DNA of 64,000 bases, from contig NZ_JBFNXW010000001.1 in NCBI RefSeq assembly GCF_040811775.1, forward strand, positions 2,046,001 through 2,110,000, given 5' to 3'. Below are positions 44,314-52,066 of the stretch, piece after piece. Source of the DNA: Balneola sp. MJW-20. GTDB lineage: Bacteria > Bacteroidota > Rhodothermia > Balneolales > Balneolaceae. The notes beneath the pieces were generated by a model, which was not told where the DNA came from, searched no databases, and was given only the letters and a program-made list of their open reading frames with translations. The number at the start of each line of letters is the position of its first letter. Position 1 is the first letter of the stretch. Made by a program: the position numbers and the translations under genes.

Positions 44314-45591
44314 ATGGGACCTGAAATTGAAATAATCTGGAAATTGCTTTCATCGGTAGGTGTAGGTGCCCTGATCGGGACCGAAAGAGGCTGGCATGGC
44401 AGGAAAGAGGATGAGGGAGACCGGGTAGCCGGTATCAGAACCTTCAGTCTGGTCGGGCTGCTGGGCGGTATCTGGGCGGCAGTTACCCCTTATACCGGAG
44501 AATGGATCCTCGGACTGGTCTTTTTGGGTCTGTCCGCCTTAATCGTAGTCTCATACATTTATGAGATTCGTGTCCATGAGAGTGATGATATAGGAATTAC
44601 TACTGAAGTAGCTTTGCTGCTCACCTTTGCACTCGGTGCGTGGGCATCTTTCGGACATCAACTGGAAGCGATCGGATGTGCCGTAGCGGTTACCGCAATT
44701 TTAAGCCTTAAGCCTCTATTACATACATGGCTCAGAAAAGTGGAAACTGAAGTGATCTACGCCGGCATTAAATTACTGGTTATATCGGCGATCATTCTGC
44801 CTGTTTTACCCAATAAAGGATTCGGACCCTGGGGAACATTAAATCCATACTGGATCTGGCTTATGGTCGTACTAATATCAGCACTATCATTTCTGGGGTA
44901 TTTGCTGGTCCGCTATTTCGGGGAAAATCAGGGTACTACTCTTACTGCTATAATTGGTGGATTAGCCTCTTCAACAGCCGTGACCATCAGCCTGGCAGAG
45001 TTTGCCCGACAGAAACAACATAATGCCGTTCGTTATCTAATTGCCGGTGTTCTTGTTGCGTCTTCAGTAATGTTTGTTAGAGTCTTTACTGAAGTTGCGA
45101 TCATTAACCCACAGCTTCTTTACCCGGTCTGGATACCACTTGCTGTCATGCTGGTTCTGACATCAGGATGCGTGTTATGGCTCTGGATAGCATCAAATAA
45201 AGAACCGGAACCTAATAGCCCGGAACTTGAACTCGGGAACCCCCTAAAGCTGCCGACAGCATTAAAGTTTGGGGCATTGCTTGCAGTCATCCTTGTAATG
45301 GCAACTGCTCTACAGAATTGGTTCGGAGACCAAGGTATTTATCTACTTGCTTTATTATCGGGCCTGATGGATGTGGACGCGATCACTCTCTCCTTATCCA
45401 AAATGGCTTATAACGAAATTAGCAGTTTTGTTGCCACTATGGGGATCGTTATTGCCGTGATCTCAAATACCTTGTTCAAAGGAGGACTTTTTCTTTTTCT
45501 TGCCGGCTTCAAAAAGGCTAAACAACTGATATGGATGATGCTTTTAATCGCCGTAGGCGGAATCCTAAGTTCACTGTTCTTCATCGGGTAG
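44314..45591 (+). CDS. MgtC/SapB-type membrane protein with DUF4010 domain
   Basis: This 425-residue protein has about 11-12 transmembrane helices. The N-terminal 130 residues match the MgtC/SapB type (GVGALIGTERGWHGRK, GIRTFSLVGLLGGIWA). The remainder is DUF4010 (LLVRYFGENQGTTLTAIIGGLASSTAVTISLAEFARQ, GLMDVDAITLSLSKMA). No biochemical role is established for the DUF4010 part, and an ion or small-molecule transport role is plausible. It lies 68 bp after smpB. Confidence 0.88.
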   Translation: MGPEIEIIWKLLSSVGVGALIGTERGWHGRKEDEGDRVAGIRTFSLVGLLGGIWAAVTPYTGEWILGLVFLGLSALIVVSYIYEIRVHESDDIGITTEVALLLTFALGAWASFGHQLEAIGCAVAVTAILSLKPLLHTWLRKVETEVIYAGIKLLVISAIILPVLPNKGFGPWGTLNPYWIWLMVVLISALSFLGYLLVRYFGENQGTTLTAIIGGLASSTAVTISLAEFARQKQHNAVRYLIAGVLVASSVMFVRVFTEVAIINPQLLYPVWIPLAVMLVLTSGCVLWLWIASNKEPEPNSPELELGNPLKLPTALKFGALLAVILVMATALQNWFGDQGIYLLALLSGLMDVDAITLSLSKMAYNEISSFVATMGIVIAVISNTLFKGGLFLFLAGFKKAKQLIWMMLLIAVGGILSSLFFIG

Positions 45592-45597
45592 ATTAAT

Positions 45598-45628
45598 AAC
45601 AAAACCCCATCCTGTTAGGACGGGGTCT
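45598..45628 (-). terminator. Terminator of the RNase P RNA gene
   Basis: ACCCC(A)TCC pairs with GGA(C)GGGGT around a 5-nt loop. On the minus strand it is followed by TTTTGTTATT and lies just after the rnpB 3' end. It may also stop the DUF4010 transcript coming from the other side. Confidence 0.8.
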
Positions 45629-45642
45629 TGATGTAGATCGTA

Positions 45643-45993
45643 GGGAATGCCTGTAAGCCGGATTCTGTCTTGGATGATCATTTATCTGATGCGTTCCACC
45701 CGATGGCGTCACGGCAAGCGACGTATACCATCTGCATGAACTTGCACCCCGCGAGGTTTTCCGAGCCCCCTGACGTCACCGTCAGGGGCGGTGAGCTCTT
45801 ACCTCACCTTTTCACCTTTTCCCCCGAATGATCGGGGGTAGTCTGTTTTCTGTGGCACTGTCTGTCATTCCGGAATTCCTTCCGGAAAGCCTCTCCTTCG
45901 CCCTTAGGATCGGAGAGCGCGGTACTTGCAGGTGTCCGGACTTTCCTCCCCTCTCCGACCTGAGTCGGAAAAAGGCGATCATCTGGCATTCCC
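45643..45993 (-). ncRNA. rnpB: RNase P RNA (class A)
   Basis: The minus strand carries the hallmarks of the catalytic RNA of RNase P. There is a 9-bp P1 helix GGGAATGCC/GGCATTCCC joining the ends (45985-45993 with 45643-45651). The conserved GAGGGGAGGAAAGTCCGGAC box follows, then CCTGCAAGTACCGCG, a CCTAAGGGCGAAGG stretch, and ACAGAATCCGGCTTACAG at the 3' end. The 351-nt length is typical of bacterial class A RNase P RNA. Short open frames inside it are not genes. A terminator follows. Confidence 0.95.
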
Positions 45994-46036
45994 ATTTTGA
46001 ATATACCAAAAATTGAGATGATTCAGCTTATACAAA

Positions 46037-46068
46037 CAAAAAAGGAGAGTCCTTTGACTCTCCCTTTA
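46037..46068 (-). terminator. Terminator of the coiled-coil/Nif3 operon
   Basis: The perfect stem GGAGAGTC/GACTCTCC (46044-46051 with 46056-46063) with a 4-nt loop is followed on the minus strand by TTTTTTG. It lies 20 bp past the stop of the coiled-coil gene and separates that operon from rnpB. Confidence 0.9.
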
Positions 46069-46088
46069 GACAGATCTGCATATCACGA

Positions 46089-46823
46089 CTAAATGGACAA
46101 TTCTTCCTTGGCATTATTGAAGAAAGACTGGTCAACCACGATACGTCCGCTGTTCTCATCGATGATGATCTTATTCATGCGGCGAACCTCTACCTGAGTC
46201 TGTGGCGGAAGTGCCATACCCAGAGCGGCTCCGCGATCCATCGCAACCACGGCGATACCGTTGGAAAGACCATTTCGTAGTCTTTTGTAATTTCTCATAT
46301 AGCGGTCGTCGATCTCTTTGACTACATCTTCCCGCTTTTTCAACAGTTCCTCTTCCTCATCTTCGGTGGATTTGATAACCTTTTCAAGGCTGCTGTTCTT
46401 TTCGTCGTAGAGTTTCTGAGTTTCTTCGAGCTCGCTTCTTGCTTCTTCGATCTCAGGCTCGATTTCTTCCTGACGTTTTTCGATTTCAGCAAGTCTGGAC
46501 TCAGCATTTTCTATGACCTGCTTTTGAGCTTCGATCTCTTTGGTTAGGGCATCATATTCACGGTTATTACGAACCGTCATCTGCTGCTCTTCGTATTTGC
46601 TCAGTTTGTCCTGTGAACTTCCGATCTCAAGCTTCAGATTATCATGCTCAACAGTAAGGTCTTGTTTCTCCTGCTCCAGTTTATCAAGCTTTGATTCTGC
46701 CCGGGCAATATCTGTTTCCAGATCAAGTACTTCTTCGGGCAGATCGCCTCTCAACTGTTTCAGCTCGTCGATTCGGCTGTCTATATATTGAAGATTGGTT
46801 AATTGTTGCAGTACTTCTTTCAT
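46089..46823 (-). CDS. Coiled-coil hairpin protein with a cysteine-free zinc-ribbon remnant
   Basis: I start this at the ATG at 46823 (MKEVLQQLTNLQYID); the longer frame to 46880 overlaps the Nif3 gene. The 244-residue protein has residues ~1-170 as a long coiled-coil hairpin (QQLTNLQYIDSRIDELKQLRGDLPEEV and heptads beyond). The C-terminus matches the partner ribbon of this family (GIAVVAMDRGAALGMALPPQTQVEVRRMNKIII). Bacterial relatives normally have two CxxC pairs here, and this protein has no cysteine at all. Its cellular role is unclear. It follows the Nif3 gene by 10 bp, a pairing widely seen in bacteria. Confidence 0.87.
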   Translation of the reverse strand: MKEVLQQLTNLQYIDSRIDELKQLRGDLPEEVLDLETDIARAESKLDKLEQEKQDLTVEHDNLKLEIGSSQDKLSKYEEQQMTVRNNREYDALTKEIEAQKQVIENAESRLAEIEKRQEEIEPEIEEARSELEETQKLYDEKNSSLEKVIKSTEDEEEELLKKREDVVKEIDDRYMRNYKRLRNGLSNGIAVVAMDRGAALGMALPPQTQVEVRRMNKIIIDENSGRIVVDQSFFNNAKEELSI

Positions 46824-46833
46824 GGAGTGAGTA

Positions 46834-47895
46834 TCAACTTGGTTGAATAGTTTTAGGTTCAGTTTCCGATACATAAACATGCATCGGATTAGTCACTGTA
46901 TCAGTTACGTAAACATCAACAGTCTCAAAAGCTTCACTGAGTTCATTTTTCAGAGCTTCAGCTACCGGGAATTCGCTTTCGTAATGGCCGACATCGATCA
47001 AAAGGAAGTTGTCCTTTTCAAGGAAATAGTCGTGATACTTGATATCGGCTGTTACCAAAGCCTGTGCTCCGGCTTTTATCGCTTTATCTTTCAGAAATAC
47101 TCCTGCTCCGCCACATACCGCTACATTTCGGATGCTGTCAACATTGCCGGAATACCGGATGGCTTTCACATTTAGTGCTTTTGCCACCAGATGCAGAAAT
47201 TCGTTTTGCCCGATGCCTTTATCAGGATATTGTCCTATGACCCCCATTCCAAAATTCTGAGAAGGAGATGAGAGGTCAAGTACCTGAAAGCTGCCTTCTT
47301 TGAGCAAGCCCTCCTGATTTAATCCGTTCTTCAGCGCATTTACATTGTGCTTATCAATGATCGCTTCAAAACACTTGAGCCCGTGCTCTCTGCTTTCCAC
47401 ATCAAAACTGTGAGCTTCTTCTGCGGAATAGTAATTTAGCAGTTTCAATACGGCTTCTGTATCCTGATGCCTGGTGATCAGCCGGATCTTCTGACTGATG
47501 CCATAATCTTTGCTGAGGAATCTCAGATCATCCAGTCCGAGCATATTAGCTAGTACAAAAGAAACGCCGTCTAGGGCAGCATCCAGATTTGTATGAGCTA
47601 CCAGAAGCCCTATATCATTTTTGATCAGCTTATAAATGATACGACCCTGTTCATTGGTTGGGTTGATGCTTCCGATCTTGCTAAAGATCAGTGGGTGATG
47701 TGCAACGATCAGCTCGGTCCCATTTGCGATCGCTTCTGCTACTACTTCTTCGGTTACATCCAGACAGGTAAGTATCGAGGAGACAGTTGCATCCGGGTCT
47801 CCAACTAGTAATCCGACGTTGTCATAATCCATTTTCACACGGGGCGGTGCCCATTGATTCAGGAAAGTAGTGATTTGCCGGATCTTGACTGACAT
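46834..47895 (-). CDS. Nif3-like dinuclear metal-centre protein
   Basis: This 353-residue protein of the Nif3/YqfO family has the metal ligands in ELIVAHHPLIFSKIG, LLVAHTNLDAALDGV and the late VDVGHYESEFPVAEAL. The middle section (residues ~125-230, RLITRHQDTEAVLKLL onward) is the PII/CutA-like insert found in the long YqfO form. Family members form toroidal hexamers and may act as a GTP cyclohydrolase 1 type 2 or as a metal chaperone. The in vivo role is unsettled. It shares a transcript with the coiled-coil gene. Confidence 0.93.
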   Translation of the reverse strand: MSVKIRQITTFLNQWAPPRVKMDYDNVGLLVGDPDATVSSILTCLDVTEEVVAEAIANGTELIVAHHPLIFSKIGSINPTNEQGRIIYKLIKNDIGLLVAHTNLDAALDGVSFVLANMLGLDDLRFLSKDYGISQKIRLITRHQDTEAVLKLLNYYSAEEAHSFDVESREHGLKCFEAIIDKHNVNALKNGLNQEGLLKEGSFQVLDLSSPSQNFGMGVIGQYPDKGIGQNEFLHLVAKALNVKAIRYSGNVDSIRNVAVCGGAGVFLKDKAIKAGAQALVTADIKYHDYFLEKDNFLLIDVGHYESEFPVAEALKNELSEAFETVDVYVTDTVTNPMHVYVSETEPKTIQPS

Positions 47896-48092
47896 GCTAC
47901 CTACCCTCCATATGGGTTCTTGTAGGTGACGATGTCTTTTCCCTAATATATTTACCTGTAATTCTCCGCGTCAAAGACAATGGATTAAATTAACTATCTT
48001 AAGAGCTTCCAAAAATACGATTAATCATTGAATGATAAAAGGTTCTATTCGTGTTATTTATTCAGAATTAACAAACAAAGGCAATTTGGATC

Positions 48093-48797
48093 ATGAGTCA
48101 GGAAGATATTTGTGCAAATATTCATGAAATAAGGGACGAGATACGATCAGTTTGTGAAAGAACCGGCAGGGACCCGGAAGAAATAATGCTGGTGGCCGTA
48201 AGCAAAACCAAGCCTGTTGAAGATATTCAGGAGGCCCTTACCTGCGGGCAACTGCACTTTGGTGAAAACCGAATGAAAGAGCTGGAAGACAAAATGGGGG
48301 AGATCGAAAACCCTGACGTCAGTTGGCACATGATCGGGAACCTGCAGACTAACAAAATCAAGTATATTGCCGACCGGGTGAATTGGATCCATTCCGTTGA
48401 AAAGAAGAAATATCTTAAGGAGATCAATAAACGTGCAGGGCAATCGGAACGGGTAGTCAATTGCCTCATTCAGGTAAACATCAGCGGTGAAGACCAGAAA
48501 GGAGGCTGCGAGCCTGAAAATCTAAAGGATATTCTTGAGTATGCAATCGATCTGGACTATGTTCGGGTAAAAGGACTGATGGGTATGGCACGTTTTGTGG
48601 ACGACCCTGAAGAGGTCAGAGGGGAATTCAGGTTATTAAAAAACCTCTTTGATGAGCATAAAGCAATGAATCAGGGTAGTCTTCAGCTGGAACATCTGTC
48701 CATGGGAATGACCAATGATATGGCTGTAGCCATTGAAGAGGGTTCTACTATGGTCAGAATTGGCAGTGCTATTTTCGGAAAGCGAAACTATGACTGA
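48093..48797 (+). CDS. YggS/YlmE-family PLP-binding protein
   Basis: This 234-residue protein is an alanine-racemase-like single TIM barrel that controls pyridoxal phosphate homeostasis and has no known enzyme activity. The PLP lysine is in VAVSKTKPVEDI near residue 36. Further marks are FGENRMKELEDKM, WHMIGNLQTNKIKYI, HSVEKKKYLKEI, GLMGMARF, LSMGMTNDMAVAIEEGSTMVRIGSAIFG. It is the first gene of a five-gene same-strand run that contains divIVA, recalling the Gram-positive ylmE-to-divIVA order. Confidence 0.95.
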   Translation: MSQEDICANIHEIRDEIRSVCERTGRDPEEIMLVAVSKTKPVEDIQEALTCGQLHFGENRMKELEDKMGEIENPDVSWHMIGNLQTNKIKYIADRVNWIHSVEKKKYLKEINKRAGQSERVVNCLIQVNISGEDQKGGCEPENLKDILEYAIDLDYVRVKGLMGMARFVDDPEEVRGEFRLLKNLFDEHKAMNQGSLQLEHLSMGMTNDMAVAIEEGSTMVRIGSAIFGKRNYD

Positions 48798-48844
48798 GTG
48801 CCTGCGTAGCAGTTCCTGCTAATTAATCTTTAAGGGATATCATT

Positions 48845-49156
48845 ATGTTTTTTGGACTACCATGGTTTGCTGTAGTAGGAATCGTTTCAACTATTGTTGT
48901 TTTCTTCTTTGCTTATAAATCCAAGGAGTTGGAAGTAGAAGAAAAGATCAAGGTCAAAGCCCGTGAAGTTCATGACCTTGAAAAGCTCGTTCACAACCTG
49001 AAGTCCAGAGTGGATCAGATCGAAAATCAGCTGAACAACCATATTGCCAAAAATTCAGGAACTGAAAGATCTGCTCAGATCGAAATAAATGATGAATTAG
49101 AGAGTCAAAATCCCGATAATGATCCTCAAAGCGGTAAATCTAAAGTAAAATCCTGA
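48845..49156 (+). CDS. Small single-pass membrane protein with coiled coil (PspB-like layout)
   Basis: I do not recognise this 103-residue protein. Residues ~5-24 form a transmembrane helix (WFAVVGIVSTIVVFFFAYKS). Residues ~28-70 form a coiled coil (VHDLEKLVHNLKSRVDQIENQLNNHI), followed by a polar, acidic and probably disordered tail. This layout resembles PspB of the phage-shock system, but the sequence match is weak. It lies 47 bp after YggS and 7 bp before the next small membrane protein gene. A role in envelope structure or cell division is inferred from the DivIVA neighbour. Confidence 0.75.
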   Translation: MFFGLPWFAVVGIVSTIVVFFFAYKSKELEVEEKIKVKAREVHDLEKLVHNLKSRVDQIENQLNNHIAKNSGTERSAQIEINDELESQNPDNDPQSGKSKVKS

Positions 49157-49163
49157 GGTAATT

Positions 49164-49511
49164 ATGCCTGAAGAAATTCTGATTTTGTCAGTTGTCGCGA
49201 TCATATTTGGCACTACTCTTATCGGCCTCATCAGTTTTGGTATCTATCGCCTGGTAAAAGCTAAGATAGAACAGGGAAATAAGGGCTCAGGTGACATTGA
49301 CCCACAGTTCTTCCGGGCTTTGGGAGAATTCAAGAAAAAGACTGAGAAGAGACTTTCAAATCTTGAAGCAATTGTAACTGATCTGGAAGAAGATCAGTAT
49401 CTCTTAAGCGAAGATGAGGCCAATCCTGAGATCGAGATCGAGTCTGAAGATGTCAGATCCGCGGATAAGGAATCCGGCGGAGGAAATTTGAGAAACATGT
49501 TAAACGAATAA
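49164..49511 (+). CDS. Second small single-pass membrane protein with coiled coil
   Basis: I do not recognise this 115-residue protein. Residues ~4-28 are a transmembrane helix (ILSVVAIIFGTTLIGLISFGIYRLV). A short coiled coil (FKKKTEKRLSNLEAIVTDLEED) and an acidic C-terminus rich in Glu/Ser (NPEIEIESEDVRSADKES) follow. It begins 7 bp after the previous gene and ends 42 bp before divIVA, so all three are likely cotranscribed. The shared layout with the gene before it (TM helix, coiled coil, acidic tail) suggests that the two act together. Confidence 0.75.
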   Translation: MPEEILILSVVAIIFGTTLIGLISFGIYRLVKAKIEQGNKGSGDIDPQFFRALGEFKKKTEKRLSNLEAIVTDLEEDQYLLSEDEANPEIEIESEDVRSADKESGGGNLRNMLNE

Positions 49512-49553
49512 ATGTTACATTGATAAGGCTTTAGGACCACAAATTACGGACAT

Positions 49554-50192
49554 ATGAAACTTACTCCACTTGAAATTAAGCAGCAAACCTTCGAGAAAGG
49601 TTTAAGAGGTTATGACGTAGCGGATGTGCAGGCCTTCCTGACACTGGTATCCAATGAGTTCGAGCATCTCTTAAATAAAAACAAAGAGTTAGAGCACGAG
49701 ATCGAAAAACTTACCGATCGCGTAAAGCACTATGAGCGTGTTGAAGAAGCTCTCCATGAGACCCTTCAGACTGCCAAGGAGTCCGTTGAACAAAAAATGG
49801 ACGGAGCTAAACAAGAGGCGAAAAGCACTTTACAAAAAGCTGAGATGGAAGCTGATGCTATCATAAAGGAAGCCAATCATCAGCGACAACAGATCCGGCA
49901 GAGCATACTTCGCTTACTGGATCGCCGTGAAGAGATCATTAATGGTATTAGTAGTTATCTGGATAATGCCAAAAAGTCTGTGAATCAGTTCTCTAAAGAC
50001 GATATGGGCACATTCAAGCTCCCTAAAGAAGAAGACCTGGAAGAATCTATTGACAAGGTTACCTCAAAATCATCCTACTCAAGATTTGAGCTGGACGAAG
50101 AAGACCTGGAGATCAGTTCTTACGAAGAAGAAGATTCTGCATTTGCACCCGGTTCTGACCGACTCGATGATATTTTGGACGAGATCGACTGA
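49554..50192 (+). CDS. DivIVA domain protein
   Basis: This 212-residue protein starts with the DivIVA lipid-binding segment MKLTPLEIKQQTFEKGLRGYDVADVQAFL. Long coiled coils follow to about residue 145 (residues with heptads such as VSNEFEHLLNKNKELEHEIEKL), then an acidic C-terminal tail. DivIVA binds negatively curved membrane at poles and septa and organises growth and division in Gram-positives. In Gram-negatives it is found only in some phyla. The neighbour YggS matches the classic ylmE-divIVA linkage, but no SepF, YlmG or YlmH is between them. Confidence 0.93.
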   Translation: MKLTPLEIKQQTFEKGLRGYDVADVQAFLTLVSNEFEHLLNKNKELEHEIEKLTDRVKHYERVEEALHETLQTAKESVEQKMDGAKQEAKSTLQKAEMEADAIIKEANHQRQQIRQSILRLLDRREEIINGISSYLDNAKKSVNQFSKDDMGTFKLPKEEDLEESIDKVTSKSSYSRFELDEEDLEISSYEEEDSAFAPGSDRLDDILDEID

Positions 50193-50236
50193 TCCGGCAT
50201 TTTAAACGTTATTGAACCCACCTTTTAAAAACATTG

Positions 50237-51073
50237 ATGAAGTACGATACTGTTGAAGAGTTTCGCCAAAAGCGGGATGAAGCCGTAAATTTCATTAAAG
50301 ACCAAACCGATTTTGATCCTGAATACCTGGTCATTCTGGGAACCGGTCTGGGTCAGCTGGCTGATGAGATCGAGGAAGAACATGCTATTCCCTATGATCA
50401 GATCCCTCACTTCCCGGTATCAACCGTGGAGAGTCATGCGGGCAGACTTCTGTTCGGCACCCTCGGAGGGAAAAAGGTCGTAGCCATGCAGGGGCGCTTT
50501 CATTACTACGAAGGCTATACCATGCAACAGATCGCCTTTCCGGTTCGTGTTGCCAAGTTTATTGGTGCCCAGACTTTGGTAGTCAGTAATGCCTGCGGAG
50601 GTTTGAACCCGAATTTTCGCCGTGGTGACATCATGCTGATCAATGATCACATCAACTTTTTAGGAGATAATCCGCTGATCGGTCCTAACGATGAGGAACT
50701 TGGCCCTCGCTTTCCTGATATGAGCGAGCCATATACCGAAAGACTTTTAGAGCTTGCTGAAAATGTTGCTCTCGAGAATAGCATCAAAATGCACAAAGGA
50801 GTATATCTTGCCGTTTCCGGTCCAATGCTTGAAACCAAGGCTGAGTACCGTTACATGCGCCAACTGGGAGCAGATGTAGTTGGTATGAGTACGGTCCCTG
50901 AGGTTATATCAGCCGTACATATGGGCATGGATGTTCTTGGAATTTCTGTAATTACGGACGAGTGCTTCCCGGACGCTCTTGAACCGGTAAACATAGAAGA
51001 TGTACTTGCCGGGGCAGCTATGGCCGAACCTAAAATGACTCAGGTCATAATCAGAGTTCTTGAAAGACTTTAA
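50237..51073 (+). CDS. Purine-nucleoside phosphorylase
   Basis: This 278-residue trimeric-type (PNP-I/PunA) enzyme cleaves inosine, guanosine and deoxy forms with phosphate to free base and (deoxy)ribose 1-phosphate. I start at the ATG at 50237; the TTG just before at 50234 is an unlikely alternative. Markers are LGTGLGQLADEI (phosphate loop), STVESHAGRLLFG, MQGRFHYYEGY, VSNACGGLNP, DHINFLGDNPLIGPN, and the purine-binding GVYLAVSGPMLETKAEYRYMRQLGADVVGMSTVPEV. It lies 44 bp after divIVA on the same strand. Confidence 0.95.
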   Translation: MKYDTVEEFRQKRDEAVNFIKDQTDFDPEYLVILGTGLGQLADEIEEEHAIPYDQIPHFPVSTVESHAGRLLFGTLGGKKVVAMQGRFHYYEGYTMQQIAFPVRVAKFIGAQTLVVSNACGGLNPNFRRGDIMLINDHINFLGDNPLIGPNDEELGPRFPDMSEPYTERLLELAENVALENSIKMHKGVYLAVSGPMLETKAEYRYMRQLGADVVGMSTVPEVISAVHMGMDVLGISVITDECFPDALEPVNIEDVLAGAAMAEPKMTQVIIRVLERL

Positions 51074-51179
51074 ACAACTTTTTTTCCACAAATAGCGTTA
51101 ATTTTCCACAAACTATTGCATCATCGGATACAATTTGTTTCTTATATTTAACTGAAAATTTCCACTAGTCTTTGGATGT

Positions 51180-51944
51180 ATGCATTTCGATAATTTTGAC
51201 GATGAGTTGTGGGATGAATTTAAATGGGAAGCCCACCTCAACGAGGTCGAAAGAAAGAGCGAGCAACTAAGAAAATTCATCGCCTCAGATCCTAAAGGTA
51301 ATGTTCCCCGGTGGATCACTCTGCTGAACGAAAGTCTTAGCGAAGATGACGCGTACGAGGCTTTTATTGAGGAAGAGTTGCTCATGGATGAAGCCTATTT
51401 CCCTGAAGAAGAAGACTGGGATGATGACGATGAAGACTGGGACGAAGATGATTTCCTATTCCGCGATATCGAAGACCTGGGTGGAGAAGAAGAAGAAGAC
51501 GATTTCGATGAAGGCGAAGAATGGAAAAGCCTGACTAATGAATTTGTTGATTCAGAATACGCGGCCTTAGAAAATCTTCCTATCTATAATAATGCAAAAG
51601 ATCTCGCCGTTGATATCTTGCGCTGGGCCGAACTGATCCCCGAAAAATTTCAGGATTCAGGATTCCAGGATTTTGTGGGTGATACATTGAAGATCGGAGC
51701 TAAAATAGCCGGTGGGTTTTCATTCGGTTATGAGCATGATTATATCGGTGCCAACATAGCCTATTCCAAGAAAGCACTTCAGATCGCTAACCGGTCGCTG
51801 GAAAAGCTGCAAAGCCTGAAGAGGAAAAAGTTCTTCGACCGTGAGGTATACCAGGACTTCCATTCAAGACTATTTGAACTCCGTAATGATATCGGTGTGC
51901 ACGTACAGGAACTTAGAGAACGATTTAATCTCGGACTGGACTGA
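51180..51944 (+). CDS. Highly acidic protein of unknown function
   Basis: I do not recognise this 254-residue protein. Residues ~55-115 are extraordinarily acidic: Asp/Glu-rich with repeated aromatic residues (EEDWDDDDEDWDEDDFLF, then GGEEEEDDFDEG). The C-terminal half is helical and ordinary (ILRWAELIPEKFQDSGFQDFVGDTLKIGAKIAGG, SLEKLQSLKRKKFFDREVYQDF). There is no signal peptide. It lies about 105 bp after the phosphorylase gene with its own likely promoter and ends before a bidirectional terminator. Binding of a basic protein, metal or nucleic-acid-binding partner is a guess from charge. Confidence 0.75.
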   Translation: MHFDNFDDELWDEFKWEAHLNEVERKSEQLRKFIASDPKGNVPRWITLLNESLSEDDAYEAFIEEELLMDEAYFPEEEDWDDDDEDWDEDDFLFRDIEDLGGEEEEDDFDEGEEWKSLTNEFVDSEYAALENLPIYNNAKDLAVDILRWAELIPEKFQDSGFQDFVGDTLKIGAKIAGGFSFGYEHDYIGANIAYSKKALQIANRSLEKLQSLKRKKFFDREVYQDFHSRLFELRNDIGVHVQELRERFNLGLD

Positions 51945-51977
51945 CATTCCCTGCGGGAATTAAAGATGAAAAATTAA

Positions 51978-52009
51978 AAATGGCTCCTGATCAACTTCAG
52001 CAGCCATTT
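51978..52009. terminator. Bidirectional terminator between the acidic protein and the asparaginase genes
   Basis: AAATGGCT-CTGA pairs with TCAG-AGCCATTT with one internal mismatch. It is flanked by T-rich tracts on both strands and lies between two convergent genes. Confidence 0.85.
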
Positions 52010-52066
52010 ATTTTAACAGATATTCTTAAAGCATCTGTAATTCACTGGTCATTTATCCTTCCCGTC

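Noticed and set aside
45804..46016. Short open frames of 62-65 codons on both strands
   Set aside because: They fall inside the RNase P RNA, whose P1 helix and conserved GGAAAGTCCGGAC box are clear, so they are not genes.
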